Below, in pieces: positions 59,401-64,000 of a DNA stretch of 64,000 bases. Each line of letters opens with the position of its first letter. Positions within the stretch are counted from its first letter, which is position 1. The notes below the pieces were generated by a model, which made no database searches, was not told the origin of the DNA, and worked only from the letters and a program-made list of their open reading frames with translations. Position numbers and translations under genes: made by a program. Source of the DNA: Aquipuribacter sp051216895. GTDB taxonomy: Bacteria > Actinomycetota > Actinomycetes > Actinomycetales > JBBAYJ01. Location: contig NZ_JBPKAO010000004.1 of NCBI RefSeq assembly GCF_051216895.1, positions 186,001 through 250,000 of the forward strand, in the 5' to 3' direction.

Positions 59401-60350
59401 TGCCGGGCGGTCTCGCGGCGCTGCTGGACGACATCGCCGTGCTCGCCAAGCTCGCAGCGGCCTCCGTCGACGACGTCGGCGCCGCGGCCGGCCGGGCGAG
59501 CGCGAAGGCCGCAGGGGTGGTCATCGACGACGCCGCCGTCACCCCGCGCTACGTCCACGGCTTCACCCCGAACCGCGAGCTGCCGATCGTCCGGAAGATC
59601 GCGGTCGGCTCGTTGCGCAACAAGCTGCTCTTCATCCTGCCGGCCGCCCTGGTGCTCAGTCAGCTCCTGCCGTGGCTGCTGACGCCCATCCTCATGGTCG
59701 GCGGCACGTACCTCGCCTTCGAAGGGGCGGAGAAGGTCTACGAGGTCCTGACCGGGCACTCCGAGCCGAAGAAGGAGCAGGCGCTGCCCGCCGGTGCGCA
59801 GGGGGAGGAGCAGGAGCGGACCATGGTCCGCGGGGCCATCCGCACCGACTTCATCCTGTCGGCCGAGATCATGGTCATCGCCCTCAACGAGGTGGCCGAC
59901 GAGCCGCTGCTGTCCCGGGCGGTGATCCTGCTGGTGGTGGCCGTCGGGATCACGGTGCTCGTGTACGGGGTGGTCGCCCTGATCGTGAAGATGGACGACA
60001 TCGGCCTGCGGCTGGCGACGACCCGCCACGGCGCGGTCGCCACGTCCGGCCGGCTGCTGGTCACGGCCATGCCGAAGGTCCTGTCCGTCCTGTCGACCGT
60101 CGGCATCGTCGCCATGCTCTGGGTCGGCGGGCACATCCTGCTGGTCGGGTCGGACGAGCTCGGCTGGAGCACGCCCTACGACCTGGTGCACCAGGTCGAG
60201 GTGTGGGTCGAGGCCGTCCCCGCGGTCGGCGGGGCGCTGTCCTGGCTGGCCGGGACCCTCGCCTCGGCGCTGGTCGGCCTCGCGGTCGGGGCGGTCGTCG
60301 TCGCGGTGATGCACCTGCGGCCCCGGCGGAGCACGACCGAGCACCCCTGA
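59400..60350 (+). CDS. DUF808 (YedI-like) membrane protein
   Basis: 316 residues, multi-span membrane protein. N-terminal GGLAALLDDIAVLAKLAAASVD, the family block VTPRYVHGFTPNRELPIVRKIA, and NKLLFILPAALVLSQLLPWLLTP, then FLILSAEIMVIAL-like helices; about seven spans. Function unknown in all species. The start is fixed since no earlier in-frame start codon occurs. Followed by a hairpin shared with tRNA-His. Confidence 0.92.
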   Translation: MPGGLAALLDDIAVLAKLAAASVDDVGAAAGRASAKAAGVVIDDAAVTPRYVHGFTPNRELPIVRKIAVGSLRNKLLFILPAALVLSQLLPWLLTPILMVGGTYLAFEGAEKVYEVLTGHSEPKKEQALPAGAQGEEQERTMVRGAIRTDFILSAEIMVIALNEVADEPLLSRAVILLVVAVGITVLVYGVVALIVKMDDIGLRLATTRHGAVATSGRLLVTAMPKVLSVLSTVGIVAMLWVGGHILLVGSDELGWSTPYDLVHQVEVWVEAVPAVGGALSWLAGTLASALVGLAVGAVVVAVMHLRPRRSTTEHP

Positions 60351-60355
60351 CGAGG

Positions 60356-60410
60356 ACGAGGCCCGGACCCCGACCCGGGACGTGCTCCCGGTCGGCGGTC
60401 AGGGCCTCGT
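60356..60410. terminator. hairpin between DUF808 and tRNA-His
   Basis: ACGAGGCCC (60356-60364) pairs exactly with GGGCCTCGT (60402-60410). It lies after DUF808 on one strand and after tRNA-His on the other. Confidence 0.6.
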
Positions 60411-60418
60411 TCGTGCGG

Positions 60419-60492
60419 GGTGAGTGACGGGACTTGAACCCGCGACATCCGCGACCACAACGCGGCGCTCTACCAGCTGAGCTACACCCACC
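60419..60492 (-). tRNA. tRNA-His (anticodon GUG)
   Basis: Minus strand: acceptor GTGGGTG pairs with CACTCAC; loop TTGTGGT between CCGCG/CGCGG stems gives anticodon GUG. The tRNA-His identity is confirmed by a G at position -1 (60492) opposite discriminator C (60419). T-loop TTCAAGT. CCA not encoded. Confidence 0.96.
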
Positions 60493-60535
60493 ACGGCCGG
60501 GCGCACCCGGCTGCGTGGTGAAGTGTAGCCGCCCG

Positions 60536-61192
60536 TCAGAGGTGCGCGGTCAGTCCGGGCGCCCAGGCGGGCACGCTGCCTGCGGGAAGCTCGTGACCTG
60601 CGGCGATGGCCTTGGTCGACTCGCTGTCGGGACCCGGCTTGGGGACGAAGACCGCCTCCCGGTAGAACCGCAGCTCGGCGATGCTCTCGAGGATGTCCGC
60701 CATGGCCCGGTGGCCGCCGTGCTTGGTGGGGGAGTTGAAGTGCACCCGCGGGTACCAGCGCTTGACGAGCTCCTTGATGCTGCTGACGTCCACGATGCGG
60801 TAGTGCAGGTGCTCGTCCAGCTCCGGCATGTCGCGGGCGATGAACGCGCGGTCGGTGCCCACCGTGCTGCCGGCCAGCGGGGCCTTGCGCACGTCGGGGA
60901 CCCACTCCTTGACGTAGGCCATCACCTGCTGCAGCGCGTCGGCCATGGTCGTACCGCCGTCGAGCTGCTCGAGCAGGCCGGAGCTGGTGTGCATCTCGCG
61001 CACGACGTCCTTCATCTGCTCGACCGCGCCGGGCGGGGGCTTGATGACGACGTCCACCCCGGAGCCCAGGACGTTCAGCTCGCTGTCGGTGACGAGGACC
61101 GCGATCTCGACCAGGGCGTCGTCGCTCAGGCTGAGCCCGGTCATCTCGCAGTCGACCCAGACGATCCGGTCCTTGCTGTCGGCGCTGCTCAC
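60536..61192 (-). CDS. orn: oligoribonuclease
   Basis: 3'-5' exonuclease degrading 2-5-nt RNAs, including the c-di-GMP product pGpG. DEDDh motifs: VWVDCEMTGL (Asp, Glu), later Asp in GTDRAFIARDMPEL, and HGGHRAMADI with the His and Asp of the active site. GTG 61192 is fixed by TAGGCT 7 nt upstream and gives 218 residues. It could close the c-di-GMP breakdown path begun by the GGDEF-EAL protein elsewhere in the window. Confidence 0.95.
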   Translation of the reverse strand: MSSADSKDRIVWVDCEMTGLSLSDDALVEIAVLVTDSELNVLGSGVDVVIKPPPGAVEQMKDVVREMHTSSGLLEQLDGGTTMADALQQVMAYVKEWVPDVRKAPLAGSTVGTDRAFIARDMPELDEHLHYRIVDVSSIKELVKRWYPRVHFNSPTKHGGHRAMADILESIAELRFYREAVFVPKPGPDSESTKAIAAGHELPAGSVPAWAPGLTAHL

Positions 61193-61199
61193 GACGGGC

Positions 61200-61205
61200 A
61201 GCCTA
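61200..61205 (-). promoter_or_regulatory. leaderless -10 hexamer for orn
   Basis: Minus-strand TAGGCT, 7 nt before GTG 61192. It overlaps the TAG stop of the upstream small membrane gene. Confidence 0.6.
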
Positions 61206-61493
61206 CGGGGCCGACGAGCCCGAACCGGTCGCCGAGGGGGGCTCGGGGGGCCCGGGCGCCCCGGGGAGCGGTGCCGGCGGGGACAGCGCCACGGCGCCCA
61301 GCAGCACCGCACCCACCACCGCACCCCCCAGCAGGAGCCACGTCACCGTGGTCCACGACACCCCGACCCACAGGAGCACGCCGCCGGTCATCAGCAGCGT
61401 GAACAGCACCCAGGCGACCCAGGGCGCGAGGGGGCTCGCGGCCCGGACGCGTCGGCGGGCCCGTCGTCCCCGTCCGCCCGCCTCGCCGTGCAC
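61203..61493 (-). CDS. small two-span membrane protein
   Basis: 96 residues, no family recognised. Basic N-terminus (RGRRARRRVRA), two hydrophobic segments LAPWVAWVLFTLLMTGGVLL and TTVTWLLLGGAVVGAVLL, and a Pro-rich tail. GTG 61493 has GGGAGGT 6 nt upstream, which supports translation. Divergent from the PrsW gene and directly before orn. Confidence 0.7.
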   Translation of the reverse strand: MHGEAGGRGRRARRRVRAASPLAPWVAWVLFTLLMTGGVLLWVGVSWTTVTWLLLGGAVVGAVLLGAVALSPPAPLPGAPGPPEPPSATGSGSSAP

Positions 61494-61516
61494 CGTGACC
61501 TCCCGCCGGGACCTCC

Positions 61517-61522
61517 TACCCT
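61517..61522 (+). promoter_or_regulatory. leaderless -10 hexamer for the PrsW-like gene
   Basis: TACCCT, 6 nt before ATG 61529. Confidence 0.6.
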
Positions 61523-61528
61523 GCCGAC

Positions 61529-62686
61529 ATGGTGCACCCGCAACCGCTGCCCTCCGGTGACCGACACCCGGGCCGCAGCCGGACCGGCCAGGTCGTCCTC
61601 ACCGTCCTCGGTGTCCTGCTGATCCTCGGCTGCGGGCTGGTGACCACCGTCGTCCTGCTGCTCACCGTCGGTCCCCGGCCCTACGTGGTCGGTCTGCTCG
61701 CGGCCCTGCTCCCGGTGGTGCCGCTGCTGACGGTCTTCGTCTGGCTGGACCGATACGAGCCCGAGCCGCGCGGCCTGCTCGTCTTCGGGTTCGGCTGGGG
61801 AGCGGCGGTCGCGACGGCGGGGGCGCTGCTGCTCAGCCTGCCGCCGACCCTGGTCGTCCAGGCCGCCGGCGGTGACCCCGAGCTCGTCGGCGCGGTCGTC
61901 GTCGCGCCGGTCGTCGAGGAGGTCCTCAAGGGGCTGGGGCTGCTCGCGATCCTGGTCGTCGGCCGTCGTGGCCTGGACGGGATCGTCGACGGCTTCGTCT
62001 ACGCCGGGGTGATCGGCGTCGGGTTCGCGTTCACCGAGAACATCCTCTACCTGGGGACGGCCCTGCTGGACGGCGGCGCCGGGGGGCTGGTGGCCACGTT
62101 CCTGCTGCGGGGGGTGGTGTCGCCGTTCGCCCACCCGTTGTTCACGGCGGCGACGGGCGTCGGTCTGGTGCTCGCCTCGCGGCGACGGGGGGCGTCGCGC
62201 CTGCTGCTGGCCGGCGGGGGGCTGGCCGTCGCGATCGGTCTGCACGCGCTCTGGAACGGGATGGCCGTCGGGTCGTTCATGGGGTTCGTCGGGACGTTCG
62301 TCGTGCTGTGGGTGCCGCTGTTCGCCGCCTTCGTCGCGGTCGCCGTCGTGGCCCGCTCCCGCGAGGCCAGGATGATCCGCGGGAACGTCGCGCTCTACGC
62401 CCGCTACGGGTGGTTCTCGCCGGCGGAGGCGCAGATGCTCGTGTCGCTCCCCGCCCGACGGGCGGCCATGTCCCGGGCTCGCGCCGCCGGCGCCGCGGGG
62501 CCCATGCACCGGTTCCAGGTGACCGCCGTCCGTCTGGCCCACCTGCGTCAGCGCATCCTGGCCGGCACCCAGCCCTGGGACGCCGCGGCCCGGGAGGCGG
62601 ACCTGCTGGGCGCCCTGGCCCGGGAGCGCCCCGCGATCGGGTCGACGGTCTCGGGTGGACCGGGACCCTCCGGGCTGCGAGCGTGA
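61529..62686 (+). CDS. PrsW-family intramembrane metalloprotease
   Basis: 385 residues with about eight membrane spans. Family active-site pieces are APVVEEVLKGLG (Glu-Glu), FAFTENILYL (Glu), FAHPLFTAATG (His) and LHALWN (His). PrsW of Bacillus cleaves anti-sigma factor RsiW; the target here is unknown. The C-terminal 110 residues are cytoplasmic and unassigned. Followed within 5 bp by the DUF5709 gene. Confidence 0.92.
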   Translation: MVHPQPLPSGDRHPGRSRTGQVVLTVLGVLLILGCGLVTTVVLLLTVGPRPYVVGLLAALLPVVPLLTVFVWLDRYEPEPRGLLVFGFGWGAAVATAGALLLSLPPTLVVQAAGGDPELVGAVVVAPVVEEVLKGLGLLAILVVGRRGLDGIVDGFVYAGVIGVGFAFTENILYLGTALLDGGAGGLVATFLLRGVVSPFAHPLFTAATGVGLVLASRRRGASRLLLAGGGLAVAIGLHALWNGMAVGSFMGFVGTFVVLWVPLFAAFVAVAVVARSREARMIRGNVALYARYGWFSPAEAQMLVSLPARRAAMSRARAAGAAGPMHRFQVTAVRLAHLRQRILAGTQPWDAAAREADLLGALARERPAIGSTVSGGPGPSGLRA

Positions 62687-62690
62687 GCCC

Positions 62691-63101
62691 ATGAGTGACG
62701 GACCTGGTGCAGACGACGAGATCCCCGACCTCGAGGAGTCCCTCGGGGAGGACGGCGAGGACGAGGTCGCCGGCCGCAGCTGGTCCCCGCCCGACTCGCC
62801 CGGGGCGGTGTTCGCGCACGGCACCACCGCCGAGGAGGAGGCCGAGGGCGCGCAGCTGGACGACCGGCTCGCCGCCGAGGTCCCCGACTGGGGCCACGAC
62901 CGCGACGGCCAGGTGACCGAGGAGGGCGAGGACGTGGGCGGTGAGGTCGGCGACGACCGGGCCGGCCGGCTGGTCGCACCCGACGAGGGCGCCCACGCGG
63001 ACGTGGACAGGGAGCTCGTCGCCCAGGACGTCGGCATCGACGAGGGGGCGGCCGGTGCCGAGGAGGCCGCCATGCACGTCGTCCCCGACGAGGAGACCTG
63101 A
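62691..63101 (+). CDS. DUF5709 acidic protein
   Basis: 136 residues, strongly acidic and probably disordered at the N-terminus (EIPDLEESLGEDGEDEVAG). The family end RLVAPDEGAHADVDRELVAQ followed by DVGIDEGAAGAEEAAMHVV is clear. Function unknown. ATG 62691, four bases after the PrsW stop, likely the same transcript. Confidence 0.88.
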   Translation: MSDGPGADDEIPDLEESLGEDGEDEVAGRSWSPPDSPGAVFAHGTTAEEEAEGAQLDDRLAAEVPDWGHDRDGQVTEEGEDVGGEVGDDRAGRLVAPDEGAHADVDRELVAQDVGIDEGAAGAEEAAMHVVPDEET

Positions 63102-63293
63102 CCCGGGGCCTGCCACGCCCGCACCCGGCACCCGCGACCGGCACGCCCAGGACCTGAGGGGGCTCGGCCCGGTCGAGACCGGACCGCCGCCCGACCGCGA
63201 CCGGATCGTGTCCTGGGCTCGGGAGCCGCCGGCAGGGCACGTCCGTCCAACCCCTGACCGCGCCACCGGGGTGCGGAGGGACGAGGTCGGACG

Positions 63294-64000
63294 ATGGCGG
63301 CACCACGGTCGGCACCCGGACGGCGAACCGGTTCGTGGCTCGTGCTCCTGCTCGCCCTGGTCCTCGGGCTCTCGGCGTGCGCGTCCGGCTCCGACTCGGC
63401 CACCTCGGAGGGGGCCGCGCCGGCCGTCGACGAGGCGGCCGACGCGGCCGGTGACGCCCCGGCGGACGACGGCGTCGCGGGCGGCGGGGCCGAGGGGGGT
63501 GCCGACGGCGGTCCGCGAGCCGGTGAGGGACAGGGCGACGCGGACGCGCCCGAGGCCGCGGCCGACGGCCCGGAGCCGGGCGCCGGCGTCCTGCCCGCCG
63601 GTGGCGGGCAGGGGCGGCAGGTCGTCACCTCGGGCATCGACGTCGCGGTCGAGGACGTCGAGGTGGCCGCGCGGCAGGTGCGCGACGCCGCCCTCGTGGC
63701 GGGCGGCTTCGTCTCGGGCGAGAGCACCGTGGGTGGCGAGCGGCCCCGGGCCGAGATCGTCCTGCGGGTGCCGGTCGGCACCACGGCCGACGTGATGGCG
63801 CAGGTCGCCGGTCTCGGTGAGGAGGTCTCGCGCACCGCGGAGTCGCAGGACGTCGAGGCCACCCTGGTGGACCTCGAGAGCCGCATCGCGACCCAGCGTG
63901 CCGGGGTGGAGCGGATCCGGGCCCTGCTGGGCGAGGCGACGACGCTCGAGGACGTCCTGGCCCTGGAGGCCGAGCTGACCCGTCGGCAGTCCGACCTGGA
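63294..64000 (+). CDS. DUF4349 lipoprotein (3' end outside window)
   Basis: 235 residues visible, still open at the edge. Signal peptide with lipobox LGLSAC (Cys about residue 27) predicts a lipoprotein. An Ala/Gly/Asp-rich linker is followed by the DUF4349 core from about residue 110: VTSGIDVAVEDVEVAARQVR, AEIVLRVPVGTTADVMAQVA, and a coiled-coil segment VDLESRIATQRAGVERIRAL. DUF4349 proteins are often membrane-tethered through a C-terminal span, which would be beyond the window. ATG with GAGG upstream. Confidence 0.88.
   Translation, partial: MAAPRSAPGRRTGSWLVLLLALVLGLSACASGSDSATSEGAAPAVDEAADAAGDAPADDGVAGGGAEGGADGGPRAGEGQGDADAPEAAADGPEPGAGVLPAGGGQGRQVVTSGIDVAVEDVEVAARQVRDAALVAGGFVSGESTVGGERPRAEIVLRVPVGTTADVMAQVAGLGEEVSRTAESQDVEATLVDLESRIATQRAGVERIRALLGEATTLEDVLALEAELTRRQSDL

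Overview
The window is about 73% G+C with gene-dense, mostly coding DNA and many GTG starts, GTGA/ATGA overlaps and leaderless-looking promoters. This points to a high-GC actinobacterium. Gene order around clpS-mec-cysO-cysM-murI-rph-rdgB matches the block known in mycobacteria. A Geodermatophilaceae-like host is my inference, not shown. No rRNA, transposase, integrase, phage gene or CRISPR array was seen; three tRNAs (Leu-UAG, Lys-CUU, His-GUG) are present.

Layout. 1-9.8 kb: end of an aldehyde dehydrogenase, an ATP-grasp ligase, a ribokinase-family kinase with an internally triplicated 42-residue segment, malic enzyme, YqgE/AlgH, DUF3039, a DEAD/DEAH helicase, and the NAD-salvage pair pncB-pncA. 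9.8-17.8 kb: clpS, DUF2017, a green-type proton-pumping rhodopsin, then mec, a PNPOx-like flavoprotein, cysO, cysM, murI, an Rv1339-like metallo-hydrolase, rph and rdgB. In M. tuberculosis this block has no rhodopsin. 17.8-29.7 kb: a membrane-anchored sulfite-oxidase-type molybdoenzyme, a SatD-like pair, tRNA-Leu, Bcp, a Co/Ni ECF transporter (cbiM-PDGLE, cbiQ, cbiO), DUF3618, DUF427, a GroES-like protein, a cytochrome P450, a DUF3152 protein, and two membrane proteins. 29.7-35.9 kb: a large LuxR-type (LAL) regulator, tRNA-Lys, small proteins and a membrane GGDEF-EAL protein.

35.9-50.1 kb is a xylan/xylo-oligosaccharide locus. It holds an HSL-type esterase, an intracellular GH10 xylanase, a LacI regulator, an ABC sugar importer (binding lipoprotein and two permeases, no ATPase), a GH3 glycosidase, a repeat-rich unknown protein and a secreted multidomain GH10 xylanase. 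The same palindromic operator core lies before the transporter/lacI pair and before the secreted xylanase. The likely sequence is extracellular xylan cleavage, import, then intracellular trimming. The first permease is out of frame at present because of a five-copy 25-bp tandem repeat inside its EAA-loop codons. This is the strongest candidate for a new switch-like feature.

50.2-64 kb: YciO/Sua5-like protein, Zn-alcohol dehydrogenase, MarR regulator, Na+/H+ antiporter, a second LAL regulator coupled to a membrane protein, a DksA-like zinc protein, adenosine deaminase, DUF808, tRNA-His, oligoribonuclease, PrsW-like protease, DUF5709 and the start of a DUF4349 lipoprotein. The two LAL regulators share a nearly identical 17-bp inverted repeat in their upstream regions. 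At least seventeen genes have a TAnnnT hexamer 5-7 nt before the start codon, as expected for leaderless mRNAs.
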